A stretch of 64,000 nucleotides of DNA from Pseudomonas sp. KU26590 (GTDB lineage: Bacteria; Pseudomonadota; Gammaproteobacteria; Pseudomonadales; Pseudomonadaceae), in NCBI RefSeq assembly GCF_026153515.1, contig NZ_CP110644.1, forward strand, positions 5,273,501-5,337,500. The letters run 5' to 3'. Both the position numbers and the translations under genes were made by a program. How positions within the stretch are numbered: position 1 is the stretch's first letter; each line of letters begins with the position of its first letter. The notes beneath the pieces are model-generated. The model saw only the letters and a program-made list of their open reading frames with translations. It had not been told where the DNA came from and did no database searches. Below, piece after piece: positions 9,712 to 17,464 of the stretch.

Positions 9712-10137
9712 TCAGTCCTCCTTAAAGGTGAATGCTTCGGTCAATTCGGGCTTAAGTTGCGTGGTAATCCGTGCCACCTCGTCCAGCGAGTAAGGCTTGG
9801 CGGGATGTTTGCCCCACACAGGGGCTGGCCAGGCCGCGTCGCCAACACGGCGAACAATGACGTGCATATGCAGCTGATTGACCACATTACCCAGCGCAGC
9901 AACGTTCATCTTGTCTGCCTGAAACGTACGACCAAGTACGGCCGAGAGGTAGGTGGTTTCTTTCCACAACTGCGCCTGCTCCGTTTCGGACAGTTGGAAC
10001 ACTTCACTGATATCCGCACGCTTGGGCACCAGGATGAACCATGGGTAATTGCAATCATTGGACAGCAGCAGCGTGCACAGCGGGAAGTCGCCAATCGGCA
10101 GTGTGTCTTGCAGCAAGCGCGGATCTAGAACAAACAC
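9712..10137 (-). CDS. HIT-family nucleotide hydrolase/transferase
   Basis: A 141-residue histidine-triad protein. The signature region is QLHMHVIVR: the presumed nucleophilic His (H90) and the following His (H92) are present, while the first position of the canonical HxHxH is Gln (Q88). HIT proteins hydrolyse or transfer nucleoside monophosphates, for example from dinucleoside polyphosphates or adenosine phosphoramidates. The substrate cannot be told from sequence. It forms a two-gene unit with slyX. Confidence 0.88.
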   Translation of the reverse strand: MFVLDPRLLQDTLPIGDFPLCTLLLSNDCNYPWFILVPKRADISEVFQLSETEQAQLWKETTYLSAVLGRTFQADKMNVAALGNVVNQLHMHVIVRRVGDAAWPAPVWGKHPAKPYSLDEVARITTQLKPELTEAFTFKED

Positions 10138-11123
10138 GTAAATACTCCTGATCGCCGATTGGATTCATTGAGCCGATTGACTGGCCCGATTAAGAAGTCT
10201 TGGGTAGCGGGAAGGATACTCGTGAATTCCGGATGATTCATCCGGCACCGTGGCTCTAGGCATTTTGCGGATCAGGTGTTGCTCGGCAAGCACTACACGC
10301 CATCTCGCACCAGGAAAGCGCGGGAAAAACCATCACGCCCTTTCATGAAGCAGCTAACCGCAGGCGGAGGCGACGAAAAACCAGACACTGAATTCCGCGT
10401 GAGCCCAGTCAACCCGGGCCTCACGGAGGCTTCTCGGGAGTGGTGCTGCAGGCGTAATGCCCGAGACCTCGCCGAATCCCGTTCAGAAGACCCAAACGCA
10501 GGCAATTTTGCTAGAAGACGCACCAAAAAGATTCAGATGACGCGCAAATATGTGACAGCTATCCACGATTTACCCACTTCTGGGGGTAACAGGTAACGTC
10601 AGTGACATTTGCCCGCGCTATTCTCAAGAATAGCTACGGTTGCCAAGCAGGCTATCGAAAATATTTTTTTCTATTTGATTCAACAGGTTGGAACCCACAT
10701 CGAATGCTTTTACCGCGCCTTCGACATTTTTTTCATGTTCGTCGAAATTTTGTGCACGGTTGTTGCTTTGTCACACACAAGCTTGAAGACGAGCGTGTCG
10801 AGAGACAGGCCGGGGCCGACGGGTTGCAACGCGATTCGAAACGGCAACCGGAATGGCTGGATTGGATGAGGGTGTAAATGAATCCGGCCTTCAGGATGAT
10901 CCGGTAGTGGCATGGTTTAAAGAATCAGGAGCTGTTCAGGAGCGACACGGACAGCGCAGGCGGCGACAAGGCCGTAAAGAAACTGCAACGGTAGGTTCTT
11001 CACTATCGCCAATAATGTCAGCGTGCTGTAACTTTCGCCGACACCAAAAAGAAAGAAGCCGGCCAGATAAAAAAACAGGTGGACGGCAGTACTCTTCTTA
11101 AAAACCAAAGGAGCAAAGTCACG
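10138..11123. other. Long non-coding leader/promoter region upstream of the OprD-family porin
   Basis: About 1 kb with no supportable gene; the open frames present lack ribosome binding sites and family signatures. Three symmetrical sequences stand out. CCGGATGATTCATCCGG at 10229-10245 has 8-base arms. GCTATTC-TCAA-GAATAGC lies at 10617-10634. TTCGAC and GTCGAA flank an AT-rich segment near 10728-10753. The region is AT-rich around 10650-10760. It must contain the promoters of the divergent HIT gene and the porin and may bind a substrate-responsive regulator. Confidence 0.5.
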
Positions 11124-12470
11124 ATGAGAGTGATGAAGTGGAGCGCAATCGCACTGGCCGTTACTGCAGCCAGCACCCAATTGGCATCGGCTGCGGCATT
11201 CGTAAGCGATCAGTCCGAAGCAACTGGTTTTGTAGAGGGGAGCAAGCTCGACGTTAAGGCTCGTAACTACTACTTCAACCGCCACATCCTGCATGACGAT
11301 AACAGGAAAGACCAACGCGACTGGACCCAAGGTTTCTGGGGCAACTACACCTCGGGTTACACCCAGGGCCTGATCGGTGTAGGTATTGACGCCTTCGGTT
11401 ATGCAGGCTTCAAACTCAGCGGCGACGATAAGCATTCGGGTTCCGGCAACCTGACGCTGGACACGACACCAAATTCCGACGGCTTCCGCGACAACCACGA
11501 CAGCTTCGGCAAAGCCGGCGCTGCAGCCAAGTTCCGGATTTCGAAAACCGAACTGAAAATTGGTGACATGCAGCCTCAGAACCCAGTATTTGCGGTGGGT
11601 GGCTCGCGCCTGTTACCACAGACCGCAAGCGGCCTGAGCCTGCAGAGCAGCGAGATCAAAGGTCTCGATGTTGAAGCCGGTCACTTCTATTCGGGTACCA
11701 GCCAGAACGACACCAGTCATGATGGCAGCATCTTCGCCACCTACGCAGCCGTGGAAGCCAAAACTGCCGACTTCGGCGGCGGCAAGTACTCCATTACCGA
11801 TAACCTGGGTGTTGGTTTCTACTACGCCAAGTTGGAAGACGTGTGGAACCAGTACTACGGCAACATTAACTACGCGTTGCCGTTGACTGACGATCAGGCC
11901 CTGGCTTTCGACTTCAACATCTACAACACTAAAGATACCGGCAGCGCCAAAGCTGGCACCATCAGCAACACCGCGTGGTCGGGTTCGGCTGCATACTCTT
12001 TCCTGGCAGCACACACATTGACACTGGCGTTCCAGAAAGTTAACGGCGATACGCCGTTTGACTACATCGGTATCGGTGACAACAATAAAGGCGGCGACTC
12101 GATTTTCCTTGCGAACTCGATTCAGTACTCCGACTTTAACGCTCCAGGTGAGAGATCGTGGCAAGGTCGTTACGACTTGAACATGGCCCCCTACGGCACG
12201 CCCGGCCTGAGCTTCATGGCCCGTTACGTCAGCGGTACCAATATTGATGGCACTCATACTCCATCCAACAGCGCTTACACCGGCTTTTACGGTGCTGATG
12301 GCAGCCACCACGAAACCAACGTCGAGGCCAAGTACGTTGTTCAAACTGGCCCGGCTAAAGATCTGTCGTTCCGTATTCGTCAAGCATGGCACCGTGCCAA
12401 TGCTGACGAAGGCGAAGGCGATATCAACGAGTTCCGTCTGATCGTCGACTACCCGATTTCGGTCCTGTAA
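11124..12470 (+). CDS. OprD-family outer-membrane porin
   Basis: A 448-residue precursor. A signal peptide (MRVMKWSAIALAVTAAS...) probably ends after the ASA at residue 23. The mature N-terminus contains the OprD-family signature of a short helix then LDVKARNYYFNR, followed by alternating amphipathic strands typical of an 18-stranded barrel. OprD porins take up basic amino acids, small peptides or aromatic acids, depending on the member; the substrate cannot be assigned here. I chose the ATG at 11124 with AGGAG upstream over a 15-codon longer frame. A strong terminator follows, so the gene is monocistronic. The closest relative by position is P. aeruginosa OprD, also near proS. Confidence 0.92.
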   Translation: MRVMKWSAIALAVTAASTQLASAAAFVSDQSEATGFVEGSKLDVKARNYYFNRHILHDDNRKDQRDWTQGFWGNYTSGYTQGLIGVGIDAFGYAGFKLSGDDKHSGSGNLTLDTTPNSDGFRDNHDSFGKAGAAAKFRISKTELKIGDMQPQNPVFAVGGSRLLPQTASGLSLQSSEIKGLDVEAGHFYSGTSQNDTSHDGSIFATYAAVEAKTADFGGGKYSITDNLGVGFYYAKLEDVWNQYYGNINYALPLTDDQALAFDFNIYNTKDTGSAKAGTISNTAWSGSAAYSFLAAHTLTLAFQKVNGDTPFDYIGIGDNNKGGDSIFLANSIQYSDFNAPGERSWQGRYDLNMAPYGTPGLSFMARYVSGTNIDGTHTPSNSAYTGFYGADGSHHETNVEAKYVVQTGPAKDLSFRIRQAWHRANADEGEGDINEFRLIVDYPISVL

Positions 12471-12495
12471 TCGCACTGTCTGACACTCGTTACCG

Positions 12496-12525
12496 AAAAG
12501 CCCGGCCTTCGCGCCGGGCTTTTTC
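12496..12525 (+). terminator. Intrinsic terminator of the porin gene
   Basis: The stem AAAAGCCCGGC / GCCGGGCTTTTT with a short loop starts 25 bases after the porin stop codon and ends in a T-run. Confidence 0.9.
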
Positions 12526-12643
12526 ATGGGCGCGCGGTTGACAATCCCTCCCCTCGCGGCGCCCGCCCGGCCTGTACTCATCGATATCACCACCGTACAA
12601 TGCCGGGTCATTTCCCAGTCACCGCAACCGACAACGGCCGACC

Positions 12644-14359
12644 ATGCGTACCAGTCAATATTTGCTCGCCACACAGAAAGAAACGCCCTCCGATGCGGTC
12701 GTGATCAGCCATCAGCTGATGCTTCGTGCCGGCATGATTCGCAAACTTGCCTCCGGTCTCTACACCTGGCTCCCCATGGGCCTGCGGGTATTGCGCAAGG
12801 TCGAAGCGGTGGTTCGTGAAGAGATGAACGCAGCGGGCGCGCTGGAAGTGTTGATGCCGGGCATTCAGCCGGCGGAGCTCTGGCAGGAGTCTGGGCGCTG
12901 GGAACAGTACGGTCCTGAGCTGTTGCGCCTGAAAGACCGCCACGACCGTGAGTTCTGCGCGGGCCCGACCCACGAAGAAGTCATCACCGATCTGGCGCGC
13001 AACGAGCTCAACAGCTACAAACAGCTGCCAATCAACATGTACCAGATCCAGACCAAATTCCGTGACGAGATCCGTCCGCGCTTCGGCTTGATGCGCGGCC
13101 GCGAATTCATCATGAAGGACGCCTATTCCTTCCATGCGACCCAGGATTCCCTTCAGGAAACCTACGACCGTATGCATCAGGCGTACTGCAACGTGTTCAC
13201 CCGTCTGGGCCTGAACTTCCGCCCTGTGGTGGCTGACAATGGCTCAATCGGCGGCGCGGGCTCCCATGAGTTCCACGTGCTGGCCGAGTCCGGCGAAGAC
13301 GACATTGTATTCAGTGACACCTCTGACTACGCCGCGAATATCGAAAAAGCCGAAGCCATTCCGCGCGAGGCCAGCCGCCCTGCGCCGACCGAAGAACTGC
13401 GCCTTGTCGACACCCCTGACGCCAAGACCATCGCGGCCCTGGTCGAGCAGTTCAATCTGCCGATCGAAAAGACCGTCAAGACGCTGGTCGTCCATGCCGC
13501 TGAAGAGGGCAAACTGATTGCCCTGATCATCCGTGGCGATCACGAGCTCAACGAAATCAAGGCGTCCAACCTGGAGCAGGTCGCCAGCCCGCTGGTCATG
13601 GCCTCCGAAGCCGAACTGCGTGACGCCATTGGCGCCGGCGCGGGCTCTCTCGGCCCGCTGAATCTGCCGCTGCCGTGCATCATCGACCGCTCGGTAGAGC
13701 TGATGAGCGACTTCGGCATTGGCGCGAACATCGATGACAAGCACTACTTCGGCGTCAACTGGGAGCGCGACCTGCCGGTTCCGACCGTCGCGGATCTGCG
13801 CAACGTCGTCGCCGGCGACCCGAGCCCGGATGGTCAGGGCAACGTGATCATCAAGCGCGGCATCGAAGTCGGGCATATCTTCCAGCTGGGCACCAAGTAC
13901 AGCGAAGCGATGAAGTGCCAGGTGCTGGGCGAGAACGGCAAGCCCGTCACGCTGACCATGGGCTGCTACGGGATTGGTGTGTCGCGTGTCGTGGCTGCCG
14001 CGATCGAGCAGAACAACGACGCGAACGGCATCATCTGGAGCGACGCACTCGCACCTTTCCAGATCGCCCTCGTGCCGCTGCGTTACGAAACCGATGCCGT
14101 CAAAGAGGCAACCGACAAGCTGTACGCCGAACTGACTGCTGCAGGCTTCGAAGTGTTGCTGGATGACCGCGACAAGAAGACCAGCCCCGGGATCAAGTTC
14201 GCCGACATGGAACTGATCGGCATTCCGCATCGCATCGTGGTCAGTGACCGCGGCCTTGCCGAAGGCAACCTCGAGTACAAGAGCCGCACCGAAGCCGAAG
14301 CCCAGGCCCTGCCTGTCGCCGATGTGTTGTCTTTCATCAAGGACCGGATCAAGCGCTGA
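12644..14359 (+). CDS. proS: Prolyl-tRNA synthetase
   Basis: A 571-residue class II synthetase of the bacterial type. The catalytic core contains motif 2 ([24 protein letters not shown]) and motif 3 ([14 protein letters not shown]). Between them at about residues 235-390 lies the bacterial YbaK-like insertion domain that hydrolyses mischarged Ala-tRNA-Pro ([25 protein letters not shown] region). The C-terminal anticodon-binding domain ends the protein. The start matches the family N-terminus [15 protein letters not shown]. Confidence 0.98.
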   Translation: MRTSQYLLATQKETPSDAVVISHQLMLRAGMIRKLASGLYTWLPMGLRVLRKVEAVVREEMNAAGALEVLMPGIQPAELWQESGRWEQYGPELLRLKDRHDREFCAGPTHEEVITDLARNELNSYKQLPINMYQIQTKFRDEIRPRFGLMRGREFIMKDAYSFHATQDSLQETYDRMHQAYCNVFTRLGLNFRPVVADNGSIGGAGSHEFHVLAESGEDDIVFSDTSDYAANIEKAEAIPREASRPAPTEELRLVDTPDAKTIAALVEQFNLPIEKTVKTLVVHAAEEGKLIALIIRGDHELNEIKASNLEQVASPLVMASEAELRDAIGAGAGSLGPLNLPLPCIIDRSVELMSDFGIGANIDDKHYFGVNWERDLPVPTVADLRNVVAGDPSPDGQGNVIIKRGIEVGHIFQLGTKYSEAMKCQVLGENGKPVTLTMGCYGIGVSRVVAAAIEQNNDANGIIWSDALAPFQIALVPLRYETDAVKEATDKLYAELTAAGFEVLLDDRDKKTSPGIKFADMELIGIPHRIVVSDRGLAEGNLEYKSRTEAEAQALPVADVLSFIKDRIKR

Positions 14360-14442
14360 CCGGACGGCGCGCCTGCTATTGTGCAGGCGCGCTTTTATCC
14401 GCCACGCCTCTGCGATGCGCCTTACCTGCACCTAGAGATCTC

Positions 14443-15399
14443 ATGTTCAAGCGAAATCCCTCACGCCTCGCAGGCGCTGTGTTGTCCACCAGCCTGTTAC
14501 TCGGCGGCTGCGCCAACCATCTGTCTCAACGCAGCGAGCATGAAGAACGTGTCGAGCGCAAATTACTCGACCACAGTTTTCAGGTCGACCTGGGCGAACC
14601 CAAGACGCTGGAATTGCCCCAGCGCCGGATACGCATCCACGAGCTGAAAACCTTCGACATCACCGAATTCGAAGTCACCCGGCACTACGACCGGTACACG
14701 CCGTACCAGCCGTGGCGGGAAGTCTACGAAATCCCCTTGGGCGCCGTGGCCATCGTAGCGGGCATCGGCGCCAACGTGGTCAACGTGCTCACGTTCGGCA
14801 GCCTGCCCGACAGCGTCACCAAAGACTGGCTCACGTACGGCGTCGCGGGCGTCAACCCGTTCATGAACGCACCCTCCCACGGTCGTGCCCAGCAAAACCT
14901 GGCCGGTATCGACGAGGTTCAGCGCGACCATCGCATCGAGCATTCGAACCTGCCCTGGAGCGAAGCGCCGGTCGAAGTCACCGCAGGCAAAGAAGCCCAC
15001 GAGATGACGACGGACCGTAACGGCGTGCTGCGCGTAAACCTGCTGGACAGCCCGTTCGCCGAGCAGAACCTCAGCTATGTCACGCAACTGAACATCAAAG
15101 TGCAGGATGACCAGAGCAACGTTCAGGCAATCGCCACGCTGCCTTTGAGCAAGTCACTGCGCGGCAAGCTGATTGAGGCCCACGACCTGATCTACGACGA
15201 TCTGGAAGATGACGAAGTCAGCCAGTGGGTTCATCGCGTCAAGCGCCTGTCCGAGCTGGGCCTTGAAGAGGAAGCGAGTGAGCTGGAACAGTCATTGATC
15301 GAGCTGACCCGCAACGATCCGCAGCTGCAACACGAATTCCTCAGGTCACTGGCGAAAGACGCGGGTCGACTGGTCGCCGTGCCGCCAGGCAGTGAATAG
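14443..15399 (+). CDS. Outer-membrane lipoprotein of unknown function
   Basis: A 318-residue predicted lipoprotein. The signal peptide ends in a lipobox LLGGC with C23 as the lipidation site. It is followed by a basic and acidic region, a conserved-looking glycine-rich hydrophobic stretch at about residues 102-125 (LGAVAIVAGIGANVV), a probable beta-rich domain, and an acidic helical C-terminus rich in Glu and Leu. I do not recognise a named family. It follows proS by 83 bases on the same strand and is convergent with dinB, with only 17 bases between the stop codons. Confidence 0.8.
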   Translation: MFKRNPSRLAGAVLSTSLLLGGCANHLSQRSEHEERVERKLLDHSFQVDLGEPKTLELPQRRIRIHELKTFDITEFEVTRHYDRYTPYQPWREVYEIPLGAVAIVAGIGANVVNVLTFGSLPDSVTKDWLTYGVAGVNPFMNAPSHGRAQQNLAGIDEVQRDHRIEHSNLPWSEAPVEVTAGKEAHEMTTDRNGVLRVNLLDSPFAEQNLSYVTQLNIKVQDDQSNVQAIATLPLSKSLRGKLIEAHDLIYDDLEDDEVSQWVHRVKRLSELGLEEEASELEQSLIELTRNDPQLQHEFLRSLAKDAGRLVAVPPGSE

Positions 15400-15416
15400 C
15401 CAGGCCTGAACTGGCC

Positions 15417-16475
15417 TCAGCTGAACAACTCCAGCTGCTCATGGGCGGCCCGGAGATCATGCAGCCGCACGCCGATCCCCAGCAATCGCACCGGCTTACC
15501 GCCGCGTGCGAACGCCTGGGTCAGCAGTTGCTCGTAGCTGCTCAAGTCCCGCCCTGCCCCCGCCTGTTCCAGCGTCGTCTGGGTGAAGTCGTGGAACTTG
15601 ACCTTCACGAACGGCTTGCCAGGGCGGTATAGGCTGTCGATCCGCGCGATGCGGTCGTTCAACGTGTCCAGCAATGCCGGCAGCATCAATAGGCAACTGG
15701 CGAGGTCCGGCAGATCCGTGTCATAGGTGTTTTCGACACTGACCGACTGGCGTCGATTGTCGTTCTGCACCGGCCGCTCATCCACACCGTGGGCCAGATT
15801 CCACAGCCGCTCGCCGAATGAGCCGAACTCCCGCACCAGCGACAGCTTGCTCCAGCCGCGCAAATCCGCGCAGGTGACAATGCCGAGGCGGCCAAGCTTG
15901 TCGGCGGTCACCTTGCCGACGCCGTGCAATTTGGACACCGGCAGCTGGGAGACAAAGTCTTCGATCTGATCAGGCGTGATCACGAACAGCCCGTTTGGCT
16001 TTTTCCAGTCGCTGGCGATCTTGGCCAGAAACTTGTTCGGGGCAACGCCGGCGGAAACAGTGATGTGCAACTGATTGGAGACCCGCCGGCGAATGTCCTG
16101 GGCGATGCGCGTCGCGCTGCCGGCAAAGTGCTCGCACTCCGTGACATCCAAGTAAGCCTCGTCCAGGGACAGCGGCTCAATCAGGTCGGTGTAGTCGCGG
16201 AAGATGGTCTGGATCTCTTTCGATGCTTCTTTATAGGCATCCATTCTCGGTTTAACGATGGTGAGGTCAGGGCACAGTGTCAGCGCATGCCGGGATGACA
16301 TTGCGGAGCGGATGCCGTAGGCCCGGGCTTCGTAGTTGCAGGTGGCGATCACACCCCGCCGTTCAGCCGATCCGCCGACTGCCAGCGGCTTGCCAGCCAG
16401 ACGCGGGTCGTCGCGCATCTCAATCGCGGCGTAGAAGCAATCACAGTCGATATGGATGATTTTGCGCTGCGGCAT
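15417..16475 (-). CDS. dinB: DNA polymerase IV (DinB)
   Basis: A 352-residue Y-family translesion polymerase. The palm motif I (IIHIDCDCFYAAIE) and motif III (SLDEAYLDVTE) with their catalytic acidic residues are intact. Thumb helix-hairpin-helix and little-finger domains follow. It ends with QLELF, resembling the beta-clamp-binding motif. The start at 16475 (MPQRKIIHIDCD) drops 13 upstream codons, in line with family length. No LexA box (CTG-N10-CAG) is seen immediately upstream, so SOS control is not demonstrated by sequence. Confidence 0.96.
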   Translation of the reverse strand: MPQRKIIHIDCDCFYAAIEMRDDPRLAGKPLAVGGSAERRGVIATCNYEARAYGIRSAMSSRHALTLCPDLTIVKPRMDAYKEASKEIQTIFRDYTDLIEPLSLDEAYLDVTECEHFAGSATRIAQDIRRRVSNQLHITVSAGVAPNKFLAKIASDWKKPNGLFVITPDQIEDFVSQLPVSKLHGVGKVTADKLGRLGIVTCADLRGWSKLSLVREFGSFGERLWNLAHGVDERPVQNDNRRQSVSVENTYDTDLPDLASCLLMLPALLDTLNDRIARIDSLYRPGKPFVKVKFHDFTQTTLEQAGAGRDLSSYEQLLTQAFARGGKPVRLLGIGVRLHDLRAAHEQLELFS

Positions 16476-16671
16476 CACATGGGGTCGTAGGAAAACGGTC
16501 GCGCAGTATCTCATTCACGCGACTTTCTGACACTGAATAAGCCTCACCCCCTACCGAGCGTGCGCTCCATCAAAGCTGCCTGAAACTCCCCTAAAGCGAG
16601 GCGCGCTGGAGCTATTCGCCCCCGTGCCACGCTAACCACTTGAAGAAAAAGCATTTTTTTCTGCTGATTGC

Positions 16672-16699
16672 TTGACAGCCCGGCGATCCTCTGTAGAAT
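16672..16699 (+). promoter_or_regulatory. Sigma-70 promoter of the first initiator tRNA gene
   Basis: A perfect -35 TTGACA (16672-16677), a 16-base spacer and a -10 TAGAAT (16694-16699) end 13 bases before the tRNA. A GC-rich CCGCC follows the -10, resembling a stringent discriminator. Confidence 0.85.
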
Positions 16700-16712
16700 G
16701 CCGCCACACAGA

Positions 16713-16789
<77 letters not shown>

Positions 16790-16795
16790 AACATC

Positions 16796-16827
16796 AAAAA
16801 AGGCTACTCGAAAGAGTGGCCTTTTTT
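16796..16827 (+). terminator. Terminator of initiator tRNA copy 1
   Basis: The stem GGCTACTC / GAGTGGCC with a GAAA tetraloop is flanked by an A-run and a six-T tail, and begins a few bases after the tRNA CCA end. Confidence 0.9.
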
Positions 16828-17016
16828 GTGGCCGTCATTTGAGCAAGTCTCTTACCATCGGTATCTCCCTTCACATCTTCATATAGATGAAACAAAGCCC
16901 GTGGATGATGGCGACCTGCCGTCAGGTGCGGATTGCGATAAAAGCCTTGTCCAACCGCCACTTAGGTTCGCCAACGCTCCAGAAGCAGTTATTTTGCCGA
17001 TGCCTGGCATTAAAGG

Positions 17017-17044
17017 TTGACACTCTGCCGTTCGACTGTAGAAT
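17017..17044 (+). promoter_or_regulatory. Sigma-70 promoter of the second initiator tRNA gene
   Basis: TTGACA (17017-17022), a 16-base spacer and TAGAAT (17039-17044). The geometry is identical to copy 1, but the spacer and upstream sequence differ, so this is an independent promoter. Confidence 0.85.
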
Positions 17045-17057
17045 GCCGCCACACAGA

Positions 17058-17134
<77 letters not shown>

Positions 17135-17140
17135 ACATCT

Positions 17141-17172
17141 AAAAAGGCTACTCGAAAGAGTGGCCTTTTTTT
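17141..17172 (+). terminator. Terminator of initiator tRNA copy 2
   Basis: The same GGCTACTC-GAAA-GAGTGGCC hairpin as copy 1, with an eight-T tail. It separates the tRNA from the mprF leader. Confidence 0.9.
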
Positions 17173-17464
17173 TGCCTCGCTGAAAGCTCACGAACAGCGG
17201 GCAGGAATCCTTGTCACATCCCATTACCGGGATGCGTTCTTCCGAGAGGTCTTGTTACTGTATGTTGCCGGGAGCAATAGTTTTGTTCTCCCCTGCCGAT
17301 ACGCTGGCCAGCGACTGAACCTAGACTGAACGGTCACAGATACGTATCCGTGGTATTCGCCCGTTAGACGTTGAAGCGCTAACATCCTGAATTATTTTTT
17401 GCGTAGGGATTGGTAACTTGGCTGTATACCTCCATCCTGTCGCGCACGATCCAAGGAGTGATTG

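Noticed and set aside
10276..10596. 106-codon plus-strand frame in the porin upstream region
   Set aside because: No ribosome binding site, composition unlike the neighbouring genes and no family signature.
16476..16550. LexA box for dinB
   Set aside because: CTG and CAG triplets occur nearby but not with the N10 spacing, so no SOS site is called.
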